Assembly (NCBI GenBank): GCA_902826385.1
Contig: CADEEU010000188.1
Span: forward strand, 1-7,187
From: an uncultured Acidobacteriota bacterium
GTDB lineage: Bacteria; Acidobacteriota; Blastocatellia; Pyrinomonadales; Pyrinomonadaceae
Length of the DNA: 7,187 nt
Direction: 5' to 3'
In this document: piece by piece, positions 1 to 6,502 of the stretch
How positions within the stretch are numbered: the first letter of the stretch is position 1
Layout of the letters: every line of letters starts with the position of its first letter
Position numbers and translations under genes: made by a program
Notes under the pieces: generated by a model
Databases searched by the model: none
Told to the model about the DNA's origin: nothing
What the model saw: the letters and a program-made list of their open reading frames with translations, nothing else

Positions 1-2759
1 AACGCGACCGACCCACCGTCGCTCTGCTGTAGCTTGCCATTGCGAAACTCCGTCTCTATCGGCGAAACGGCGATGTCGGAAGAAAGCGTTCCAAGCTCAC
101 GCCCGCGCAGCGAAAGAGACGCGAGCGTGGCCTTTCCGTCGATGGTCGGATCGGTAAGGTTGCCGGTGATCTTTCCGTCGAACGTCAGGTCGCCCGCAAC
201 CGCGGCCTTCATCGAATCGAACTGCGACTCGAATTCCGGCGAAAGGCCGGTTACGCGAACCAGATTCACGATCTCATTCGCGTCGGTCGAACGCAGCGTC
301 ACGTCCAAATTAGAATCGTCATTCCGCAGATCGAAACGTCCCGTTGCATTGAGCTCGCTTTTGTCGGTATTCAGTTTTGCCTGATCGACATTGAAAAGGC
401 CGTTGGTCGCCGAAAGATCGACGACGCCGTTTACCGGAATTTTGTTAGAATCCGAGCTTCCCGCCGCGGCCGTGATGTTGGCCCTGATCGTGCCGCTGGT
501 CGTGCGGTAGTCGGTTCCGCTCAAGGACAGATCGACACGGCCGTTCGTTCGCCCTTCGAGCGGCATGACGCGGCCGCTTTGCAACGCGGCTATTTTGCCA
601 AGGTCGAGATTGGTAAAGTCCGCATTTATGACCGAACGCGAGCGGTTGTTGAAAGCGACTGTTGCAGTACCCGTCACATTTCCGTCCATGACGTTGGCCG
701 TCAGGTCGTTCAGGTTCGCTCCGTCGTTGTTTACAAGAACCTTCGCCTGGGCCGCACCTAGCGGAATGCTGCCGACCGTGCCGCCGCCGATGCTCATATC
801 GGCACTTGCGCGGTATCTGCCCGAAGGTTCAAGGACAAAAACCGGCTTTACGATCTTTACCGCTTCGATCGTGCCGCCTTCAGGCAGCGTCGAGCTTTTG
901 GCAAGTTTCACCGAACCGGCGTCGATATCGTTCGATGTGCCTTCGACGCGACCCTGGCGAATGGTCAACCGCACGCCGCCGATGTTCAGACTGCCGAGCA
1001 CGGCCGCACCCGCGTCGATGCTCGCGACGCGAAGCTCATCGGAATAGATCTTTGTCTCGGCCGGCGTATCGACCAGCGAAATTTCCGGCGCGTAAAGGCC
1101 GTCGATCTTCGTGCCGTCGGCGTTCAAACGCGCGGCCTTCAAATTTATCGCCGAAAGCTCGGTTGAGTTAGGCAGATCGGTGAGCTTAAAGTTATCGGCG
1201 GTCAAGTTTTCGAGCGTGTTGCCTTTCACCTCGGCATTGCGTGCCTGCAAACCTTTTACATCGACATCGGTCCGGCCGTTCGCATTTCTGACTCGAAGAT
1301 CGCGGCCTTTTATGTCGTTTAATTTGTAATCTTCGGTCGTGAAAGATGCGGCGGTAGCGCTTTCCGCTTTTAAATCGGGATCGCCGTTTGGCAGCGAAAA
1401 CCGCAGGTTACGTGCTACAAGACCGGCAAATTCATTTTCCGCCACCGAGAATTTTTGGACCCGCCCGGTTGCCGCGGCGGCCATCAATTCGCGCTCTTTA
1501 TATTCCGCAACGGCGTCGGATAAAAACAGTCCGCCAAGCGTCAGCGATTTCGATTTTGCGGCGACGGCCTGCAGTTCGCCGACCCATCGAAAATCCGTGC
1601 CGGTGCCGCGAACGTTTCCGGTCAGCTTTGGAAATTCGATGCGAAAATCTTCGAACGTCAGCAGCTCTGCGACAGCGTTGCCGTTAGCCGTGTAGTTCGC
1701 GTTCGTGCCCTCGACGGTCGCTTCGACGTTGATGCCCTTGAGGTAAATTCCCTCGGCGGTCAGCGATTGAGAATCGACGGCACCTTCTACGCGATAAGTT
1801 TCGCCTTGTCCCGAAACCTTGCCCTTAAAATTGCCGACGCCGCGAATCGGGGTTCCGAGTGGAAATATTGTCGATGCCTGCGTCAAATCGACCGAAGATT
1901 CGATGTTCAGGTCGTACTTCAAATTCGCCCAATCGGTCAATTTTCCGCTGAGCGCAGAATTGCCGATCGGCGTATTCAGGTCGAGCCGCGTGATGTCGGC
2001 TCCCATTCTGTCGGCGATGCCCTGTGCCCTGATGTCGATCGGTGTAAGCGGGCGTTCGTCGTAAACGAACTGCGAACCGGTTGAACCAATGTCGAATTTG
2101 TATCGTTTCTGTTCGTCGGGGACGTTAATGTCCTCGGGCTCGAGCAGAAAGTAAACATTGTTCGCATCGGCTGAAATTTTTCGAGATAAGTCGCCAAAAT
2201 GCACGACGCTGTCGCGAAGCGAGAACTTCAAAGATTCGTATTTGAAATTGACGCGGCTCCCGGCCTCGTCTTCGACCAGTTTGAGGTTCGAAAAATTCGA
2301 CCGGCCGTTCTCATCGAATTTTATCCACGCCTCGGCTCCCGTGATGTCGGTGGTATCGATGCTGATGTCGCGGCTTAACTGCCACGACCAAAGGTCGCGA
2401 ACCGTCAGCCCAAGCTGTGCGTCACGGATAAAAAAGAGTTTTTCTCCGGTTACGCGGTCGTTGAAAGTGGCGTTTTTTAGCTCAAGCCGAAGCGGCGCGA
2501 CGGTAACGCGAAAAACATCCGCATCGAAATCGACGCCGATATCCGCCATTTTGGCAACGAATTGGTTTTTAACATAGCTGTCGCTATATCCGCTTCGGTA
2601 AAGGACGATCGCGAGAATTCCCAGCAACAACAAGCCGACTACAGCGAGGCCTAGAAAAATTCCGACATTACGGCGCGTGAAAACACCTCGCCGTCTCTTT
2701 GCGGCCGGCTTTTCTTCCGCCTCGTTCTCTTCCCGTTGTTCGACTTCTTCGTCGGACAT
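1..2759 (-). CDS. AsmA/TamB-like inner-membrane-anchored envelope biogenesis protein (partial, C-terminus off left edge)
   Basis: A reading frame without stop runs from an ATG at 2759 leftwards to the window edge, 919 codons, so the C-terminus is missing. The protein opens with an acidic tail (MSDEEVEQREENEAEE), then a basic KRRR cluster near residues 21-24, then one hydrophobic segment at about residues 32-54 (VGIFLGLAVVGLLLLGILAI). This pattern predicts a cytoplasmic N-terminus and a large periplasmic remainder. The rest is a long run of short beta-prone stretches rich in Asn, Asp, Gly, Thr and Val, with phrases such as NATFNDRVTGEKLFF (residues about 96-110) and GKITGNLTDPTIDGKATL (about 862-879) that are typical of AsmA/TamB proteins. 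Known members form lipid-transport or outer-membrane-assembly bridges; that role is inferred here. No cysteine codon occurs in the visible part. It starts 23 bases after the ribB stop, with no strong ribosome binding site, so it probably shares that transcript. The family call is good; assignment to TamB proper is uncertain without the C-terminal domain. Confidence 0.82.
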   Translation of the reverse strand, partial: MSDEEVEQREENEAEEKPAAKRRRGVFTRRNVGIFLGLAVVGLLLLGILAIVLYRSGYSDSYVKNQFVAKMADIGVDFDADVFRVTVAPLRLELKNATFNDRVTGEKLFFIRDAQLGLTVRDLWSWQLSRDISIDTTDITGAEAWIKFDENGRSNFSNLKLVEDEAGSRVNFKYESLKFSLRDSVVHFGDLSRKISADANNVYFLLEPEDINVPDEQKRYKFDIGSTGSQFVYDERPLTPIDIRAQGIADRMGADITRLDLNTPIGNSALSGKLTDWANLKYDLNIESSVDLTQASTIFPLGTPIRGVGNFKGKVSGQGETYRVEGAVDSQSLTAEGIYLKGINVEATVEGTNANYTANGNAVAELLTFEDFRIEFPKLTGNVRGTGTDFRWVGELQAVAAKSKSLTLGGLFLSDAVAEYKERELMAAAATGRVQKFSVAENEFAGLVARNLRFSLPNGDPDLKAESATAASFTTEDYKLNDIKGRDLRVRNANGRTDVDVKGLQARNAEVKGNTLENLTADNFKLTDLPNSTELSAINLKAARLNADGTKIDGLYAPEISLVDTPAETKIYSDELRVASIDAGAAVLGSLNIGGVRLTIRQGRVEGTSNDIDAGSVKLAKSSTLPEGGTIEAVKIVKPVFVLEPSGRYRASADMSIGGGTVGSIPLGAAQAKVLVNNDGANLNDLTANVMDGNVTGTATVAFNNRSRSVINADFTNLDLGKIAALQSGRVMPLEGRTNGRVDLSLSGTDYRTTSGTIRANITAAAGSSDSNKIPVNGVVDLSATNGLFNVDQAKLNTDKSELNATGRFDLRNDDSNLDVTLRSTDANEIVNLVRVTGLSPEFESQFDSMKAAVAGDLTFDGKITGNLTDPTIDGKATLASLSLRGRELGTLSSDIAVSPIETEFRNGKLQQSDGGSVA

Positions 2760-2782
2760 AAAAATCTTATACCGCCAGGTGA

Positions 2783-3919
2783 TTAGAGGCTGACGGTTTC
2801 AGTGATCTCAAGGCCGAAGGCCTCGATAGCGTTCACTTTCGGGGGATGGTTCGTCAGCAGCCTGATGCGGCGGACGCCGAGGTCCTTTAGTACCTGGGCT
2901 CCTATGCCGTGATCGTGGGTCTTTCCGTAACCAGTTTGCTGTTTTGCCGTCTGAAAATCAATGCCTTTATCCTGCATCAAGGCATATGTATTAAGTTGAT
3001 TCACCAGGTCGAGATTATTCTCGCGCTGACGCAAATAAAGGACGACGCCGACGCCGGCCTCGGCTATCTTTCGGAGAGAGGCCTGAATGGCGCCCGACGC
3101 TTCGCCAAGGGTCGAACCGAACATTGCAAAGGTAATGTTCTCGGTTTGGACGCGAACCAAAACCGGCTCGGTTGCCCGCGATACTTCGCCCATGACAAAT
3201 GCGACGTGCGTTTCGCCGTTCATTTCGTTCTCGTAAACAATCACCCGAAATTGCCCAACGTTCGTCGGCAGGTCGGTTTCGACAACGCGCTTGACGAGCA
3301 TCTCTTTCTCGACTCGGTAACGCACCAGATCGGCGACCGAGACGATCTTGAGGCCGTGTCTTTCGGCGAAAAGCTCGAGCTCCGGCATCCGGGCCATTGT
3401 TCCGTCGTCGTTCATGATCTCGCAAATGACCGCGGCCGGCGTCAGCCCGGCGATCCGGGCAATGTCCACGCTCGCCTCGGTTTGTCCGACGCGAACAAGC
3501 ACGCCGCCGCGTTTTGCGCGAAGCGGAAATATGTGGCCCGGCCGTGCAAGGTCTGAAGCTTTCGATGCAGGATCTACAGCCGTCAGAATAGTTTTTGCCC
3601 TATCCGCCGCCGAAATTCCGGTTGTCACGCCTTCGCGAGCCTCGATTGAAATGGTGAATGCCGTGCCCATGCTGGACGTGTTGTTCGCGGTTTGCGGCGT
3701 TAGCTGAAGCTCGTCGCAGCGTTCCTCGGTCATCGGCAGACAGATCAACCCGCGACCGTGAACGGCCATAAAGCTGATGATCTCGGGCGTCACCTTCTCG
3801 GCCGCACAGACGAGGTCGCCTTCGTTCTCGCGGTCCTCGTCGTCGACAATGATGATCATTTTGCCGTTTCTAATGTCTTCTACGGCGTCTTCTATACGTG
3901 CAAGCGGCATCAACTTCAA
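2783..3919 (-). CDS. ribB: 3,4-dihydroxy-2-butanone-4-phosphate synthase fused to a degenerate GTP cyclohydrolase II domain (RibBA/RibBX-like)
   Basis: The 378-residue protein has the two-domain RibBA layout. Residues 1 to about 205 match RibB, which turns ribulose 5-phosphate into 3,4-dihydroxy-2-butanone 4-phosphate plus formate for riboflavin synthesis in the cytoplasm. Visible motifs are the acidic loop VDDEDRENEGDL (25-36), TGISAADRAKTI (100-111), RPGHIFPLRA (126-135) and CEIMNDDGTMAR (166-177). The usual GHTEA motif reads GQTEA (145-149). Residues about 206-378 align with RibA along their length (GIGAQVLKDLGVRRIRLLTN, 338-357). However, the zinc-cysteine region is N261, G272 and A274, the usual RQEGRGIGL is RQRENNLDL (297-305), and the catalytic arginine position is H335. 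GTP cyclohydrolase II activity is therefore unlikely, and another ribA should exist elsewhere. The start shown is a TTG with GGAG six bases before it; an ATG three codons inside (3910) also fits the family N-terminus. The gene is divergent from the transporter and probably co-transcribed with the downstream TamB-like gene. Confidence 0.93.
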   Translation of the reverse strand: MKLMPLARIEDAVEDIRNGKMIIIVDDEDRENEGDLVCAAEKVTPEIISFMAVHGRGLICLPMTEERCDELQLTPQTANNTSSMGTAFTISIEAREGVTTGISAADRAKTILTAVDPASKASDLARPGHIFPLRAKRGGVLVRVGQTEASVDIARIAGLTPAAVICEIMNDDGTMARMPELELFAERHGLKIVSVADLVRYRVEKEMLVKRVVETDLPTNVGQFRVIVYENEMNGETHVAFVMGEVSRATEPVLVRVQTENITFAMFGSTLGEASGAIQASLRKIAEAGVGVVLYLRQRENNLDLVNQLNTYALMQDKGIDFQTAKQQTGYGKTHDHGIGAQVLKDLGVRRIRLLTNHPPKVNAIEAFGLEITETVSL

Positions 3920-3931
3920 CCTGCTCTCCCC
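3920..3931 (-). promoter_or_regulatory. Ribosome binding site of ribB
   Basis: On the minus strand this reads GGGGAGAGCAGG and abuts the TTG at 3919. GGAG lies six bases before the TTG, while AGCAGG lies nine bases before the ATG at 3910. The site supports initiation here but does not choose between the two starts, which differ by only three residues. Confidence 0.5.
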
Positions 3932-3969
3932 GTTTTTGTTGGGCGAAACTTATTTCAGAGCTTTCGAAA

Positions 3970-3999
3970 ATTTTAGCCAATCGGACGGCATTTTGCGAA
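3970..3999 (-). promoter_or_regulatory. Candidate sigma70-like promoter for ribB
   Basis: On the minus strand TTCGCA (3999-3994) and TAAAAT (3975-3970) are separated by 18 bases. The -10 matches the consensus at five of six positions and the -35 at four. Transcription would start near 3963, giving a leader of roughly 45 bases. That is too short for an FMN riboswitch. The call rests on consensus matching only. Confidence 0.3.
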
Positions 4000-4012
4000 T
4001 CCCCGCCTTTGT

Positions 4013-4041
4013 TTAACTTTACTGCTCTTAGCACTTACAAT
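4013..4041 (+). promoter_or_regulatory. Candidate sigma70-like promoter for the MFS transporter gene
   Basis: TTAACT (4013-4018) and TACAAT (4036-4041) are separated by exactly 17 bases, matching the consensus at four and five of six positions. Transcription would start near 4048. This leaves a leader of about 40 bases before the ATG at 4088 and places the upstream TTG at 4052 almost on the transcript start, which argues for the ATG as the real start. Confidence 0.42.
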
Positions 4042-4087
4042 CGTACGGTCGTTGCTGGGAATAAAAAAGCGTTCAAAGATCCGTTCT

Positions 4088-5275
4088 ATGGAAACCGTCA
4101 AAAATAAAGAGCTGAGCGCGCTGCTGCACATCGTGTTTTTTGTGTCAGGCATCACGACGGTTTTGATCGGGCAGGTTTTGCCGATACTGGCGGCGGCGTT
4201 TGCGTTGAACGACCAGCAGTCGGCCTATTTTTTCCCGGCCCAGTTCAGCGGCTCGATAACGGGCACGCTTATGACCACGTGGTTCGGCAGACGGAACCGC
4301 TTTGTTCTTGCCGCAATTCTGGGCTGCGTCGCGATGGCGGCGGGCGTAACGATGATGAGCCTGGCTTCGTTCGAAGGCTGCCTGGCGGGTTTTTTTGTCA
4401 ACGGCATCGGCGTAGGGCTTACGCTGCCGTCGATCAATATGCTGGTGCTTGAGATGAACCCGACGCGCGGTGCTTCGGCCCTCAGCATACTTAATTTCTG
4501 TTGGGGCATCGGAGCGATCGTCTGCAAGCCCTTTGTCGATCTTACCTCGACGCGGACCAGCATTTTTCTAACTACGCTGCTTTTGGCTGTACCGCTTTTA
4601 ATGGCAGCGGCATTGATCGCGTTTCTTCCGAGGCCCGACGAAAGACCTACGGCACGGATCGAGGCCGACAATCAGAATGTGAGGCCCGTCGCCATCTGGG
4701 CGACTCGTCTGGCGTGGACCATCGCATTATTCAATTTCGTGCACGTTGGTTTCGAAAGCGGCATCGGCGGCTGGCTGACGACCTATACCGACCGGCTGCA
4801 CGGCGAACCCGTTGTGCAGCTTTTTTCGCCGACGTTTCTCTACTTTCTATTTTTCGTCCTAGGTCGCGGAGTCGCACCGTTATTTTTTCGCTACTTGAGC
4901 GAAAATAAAGTGCTTTTCCTTGACCTGATCCTGATGTTGGCCGGGATGCTGATAATTCTGACAGCGGGAAATCTGATCTGGCTTGGAATCGGCTCGGCAA
5001 TTTCCGGTTTCGGGGCGTCGTCCGTTTTTCCTACCAACCTGTCCAGGTTTACAAACACATTCGGCCCAACCGCCACGCGTCGCGCAACGCCTTTGTTCGT
5101 ATGCGGAACGCTCGGGGCTACCGCGGTAACGTGGCTTATCGGATTCGTATCGAACCAAGCCGGAAGCCTGAACTCCGCCATGTTTGCGTTGCTTGCGTGT
5201 GTAGTTTTGCTTTTAGTACTTCAGGTTTTTCTGGCCTTGAGGCCGACTGAAGCCAAAGCCTTAAAACGACTGTGA
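4088..5275 (+). CDS. Major facilitator superfamily transporter, 12 helices, FucP/FHS-like
   Basis: The 395-residue product is hydrophobic throughout, with about 12 predicted membrane helices (roughly 12-38, 46-64, 71-93, 97-121, 131-151, 158-180, 205-230, 246-268, 275-292, 296-316, 333-354 and 363-384) and a polar central loop at 181-204. This is the normal 6+6 MFS arrangement and length. The loop between helices 2 and 3 carries WFGRRNR (65-71), the MFS motif A region. The stretch GIGVGLTLPSINMLVLEMNP (106-125), followed by LNFCWGIGA, recalls sugar-type permeases of the fucose/glucose H+ symporter group, as does FESGIGGWLTTY (222-233). It probably exchanges a small solute across the inner membrane using an ion gradient; the substrate cannot be told from sequence. 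I chose the ATG over an in-frame TTG at 4052 because a promoter-like element sits just before that TTG. Neither start has a clear ribosome binding site. The gene is divergent from ribB and convergent with galU, so it is probably monocistronic. Confidence 0.85.
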   Translation: METVKNKELSALLHIVFFVSGITTVLIGQVLPILAAAFALNDQQSAYFFPAQFSGSITGTLMTTWFGRRNRFVLAAILGCVAMAAGVTMMSLASFEGCLAGFFVNGIGVGLTLPSINMLVLEMNPTRGASALSILNFCWGIGAIVCKPFVDLTSTRTSIFLTTLLLAVPLLMAAALIAFLPRPDERPTARIEADNQNVRPVAIWATRLAWTIALFNFVHVGFESGIGGWLTTYTDRLHGEPVVQLFSPTFLYFLFFVLGRGVAPLFFRYLSENKVLFLDLILMLAGMLIILTAGNLIWLGIGSAISGFGASSVFPTNLSRFTNTFGPTATRRATPLFVCGTLGATAVTWLIGFVSNQAGSLNSAMFALLACVVLLLVLQVFLALRPTEAKALKRL

Positions 5276-5297
5276 TGACCCGATTTTCTTCCTCTTA

Positions 5298-5375
5298 CTT
5301 CTCGTATTCCTCTGTTTCCGTGGTCGTTTCCGAAAGCAAAAAGAAATTAACCACCGAATAAGAGGAATAGAGAAG
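5298..5375. repeat. Imperfect inverted repeat between the convergent transporter and galU genes
   Basis: The left arm (5298-5324) and right arm (5350-5375) are reverse complements over about 26 bases with three mismatches and one single-base gap; AGAGGAATA and GAGAAG in the right arm are matched exactly. The loop is 25 bases (5325-5349). The element sits in the 121-base gap between two converging genes, where a two-way transcript end is expected. Neither arm is followed by a T-run, so it is not a textbook intrinsic terminator. The text ACCACCGAATAAGAGGAATA resembles the dispersed ACCAC...AGAGG-type repeats I recall from several bacterial phyla; copy number in this genome is unknown. Confidence 0.7.
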
Positions 5376-5396
5376 ACGAAAGAAAGAGAGAGAAAT

Positions 5397-6266
5397 CTAG
5401 ATCTTCAGCGATTTTAAGTATTTGCGAAAATCCTCGCCCAGATCGTCTCGCTTTAGCGCAAACTCTACCGTAGCGATCAGGAAGCCGAGTTTGTCGCCCG
5501 CGTCGTGGCGGACGCCGTCGAGCTTTACGGCGTAGAACGGCCGGTCTTTCAGCAAAAGCCGCATCGCGTCGGTTATCTGTATCTCGCCGCCGGCACCGGG
5601 TTTTGTTCGCTCGATAGCGTCGAAAATATCTGGCGTGAAAATATAGCGACCGATGATCGCAAGATCGGACGGAGCATCGGCATACGGCGGCTTTTCGACC
5701 ATGTCCTTGATGCGGTAAACATTCGGCTCGACCTCATCGGCGTCGATCACGCCGAAGCGCGATATCGCCTCGCCTTCGATCTGCATCGTCGCAATGACCG
5801 GAGCATCGTATTTTTCGAACACCTCGATCATCTGCCGCAGGGCCGGTTTTTCCGCATCCACAACGTCGTCGGCCAAAAGCGCAGCAAACGGCTCGTTGCC
5901 GACAAAGTCTTTCGCCTGATAAATTGCGTGGCCCAGGCCCAGGGCCTCCTTCTGCCGCGTATAGCTGATCTTCGCAATGTCGGAGATCGACCGCACAAGG
6001 TCGAACATGTCGTTCTTGCCTTTTTCTTTAAGAAGCTGCTCAAGCTCGAATGAGATGTCGAAATGGTTCTCGATCGCGGCCTTATCACGGCCGGTGATTA
6101 TCAAAATAGAATCGACACCGCTCGCGACAGCTTCTTCGACCGAGTACTGAATAAGCGGCTTATCCACCAGCGGAAGCATTTCCTTCGGCGACGCTTTTGT
6201 GGCCGGAAGAAATCTTGTACCCAATCCGGCGGCAGGGAAAACGGCTTTGCGAACTTTATTTGACAT
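5397..6266 (-). CDS. galU: UTP--glucose-1-phosphate uridylyltransferase
   Basis: This 289-residue protein has the normal length for bacterial GalU, which makes UDP-glucose and pyrophosphate from UTP and glucose 1-phosphate in the cytoplasm. UDP-glucose feeds exopolysaccharide, lipopolysaccharide, galactose and trehalose/glycogen pathways. The nucleotide-binding signature is complete: AAGLGTRFLPATKASPKEML at 12-31, followed by PLVDKP (32-37). Other family marks are EALGLGHAI (107-115), the metal-site LADD (131-134), VEKP (190-193), GRYIF (206-210), GGEIQITDA (226-234) and HDAGDKLGFL (254-263), where many relatives have a tyrosine in place of the histidine. No key residue is missing. The ATG at 6266 gives the expected family N-terminus (KAVFPAAGLGTR); only a weak AAGAA precedes it. 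The gene is alone on its strand, flanked by an inverted repeat on each side, and divergent from serS. I could not pick a convincing promoter. Confidence 0.97.
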   Translation of the reverse strand: MSNKVRKAVFPAAGLGTRFLPATKASPKEMLPLVDKPLIQYSVEEAVASGVDSILIITGRDKAAIENHFDISFELEQLLKEKGKNDMFDLVRSISDIAKISYTRQKEALGLGHAIYQAKDFVGNEPFAALLADDVVDAEKPALRQMIEVFEKYDAPVIATMQIEGEAISRFGVIDADEVEPNVYRIKDMVEKPPYADAPSDLAIIGRYIFTPDIFDAIERTKPGAGGEIQITDAMRLLLKDRPFYAVKLDGVRHDAGDKLGFLIATVEFALKRDDLGEDFRKYLKSLKI

Positions 6267-6296
6267 TTCTTAAACCGGGCGATTTTGTCCCCCGAA

Positions 6297-6370
6297 TAAG
6301 TGAAAAGTGATAGCTGAAAAGTAAAAACGAGTTCTTCAGTTATCAATTTTCAGCTATCACTTTTCACTTA
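6297..6370. repeat. Perfect 24-base inverted repeat with 26-base loop in the galU-serS divergent gap
   Basis: The left arm 6297-6320 (TAAGTGAAAAGTGATAGC followed by TGAAAA) is an exact reverse complement of the right arm 6347-6370. The loop is 6321-6346. Allowing bulges, pairing extends outwards towards CCGAA at the left and TCCGG at the right (about 6292-6376). The right half also has a 14-base period, with TTCAG/TTCAG/TTCAC at 6335, 6349 and 6363. Both flanking genes point away from it and no T-run follows either arm, so a terminator role is unlikely. A small palindromic dispersed element (REP/MITE-like), or a site affecting the galU leader, are possible readings; function is unknown. Confidence 0.88.
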
Positions 6371-6441
6371 CTCCGGACCAACTTTTCGCCGCAATGGAAA
6401 GTCTAGAACAAAGCATCGGTCGAAACAAAACGCTCCGACCT

Positions 6442-6471
6442 TTGACCGAGGTTTCCGTTTGCCCTGATAAT
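6442..6471 (+). promoter_or_regulatory. Probable sigma70-like promoter for serS
   Basis: TTGACC (6442-6447) and GATAAT (6466-6471) are separated by 18 bases and each matches the consensus at five of six positions. This is the best promoter-like element in the window. Transcription would start near 6478, about 25 bases before the serS ATG. The hairpin at 6297-6370 lies upstream of it and would not be in the serS transcript. Confidence 0.55.
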
Positions 6472-6502
6472 ACTTAGTTTCCGGCAGTACCGGGACTTAA
6501 TT

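Noticed and set aside
34..2577. A series of plus-strand open frames of 60-160 codons across the left third
   Set aside because: All lie opposite the continuous 919-codon minus-strand frame, whose translation has a coherent membrane anchor and AsmA/TamB-like repeats.
2909..3556. A 215-codon open frame on the plus strand opposite ribB
   Set aside because: It lies wholly within the well-supported ribB gene on the other strand, and its translation has no recognisable family pattern; it is a codon-bias shadow.
3920..4020. FMN riboswitch upstream of ribB
   Set aside because: The conserved FMN-aptamer segments (such as AGGGC and GGCGGTG-like blocks) are not visible, and the probable leader is too short.
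4052..4087. Upstream TTG start adding 12 residues to the transporter
   Set aside because: The added residues (MLGIKKRSKIRS) are not typical of the family N-terminus, no ribosome binding site precedes the TTG, and a promoter-like element ends about ten bases before it. It is not excluded.
5298..5375. Textbook intrinsic terminator
   Set aside because: The stem is AT-rich and imperfect and neither arm is followed by a T-run; recorded as an inverted repeat instead.
5505..6053. A 182-codon open frame on the plus strand opposite galU
   Set aside because: It is contained in galU, has no recognisable motif and no leader signals; treated as a shadow.
6297..6370. CRISPR-like repeat
   Set aside because: The repeated units are inverted or directly adjacent with a 14-base period, with no regular unique spacers and no cas genes nearby.
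6371..6502. T-box leader upstream of serS
   Set aside because: No T-box sequence or terminator/antiterminator pair is visible, and the probable transcript start leaves only about 25 bases before the ATG.
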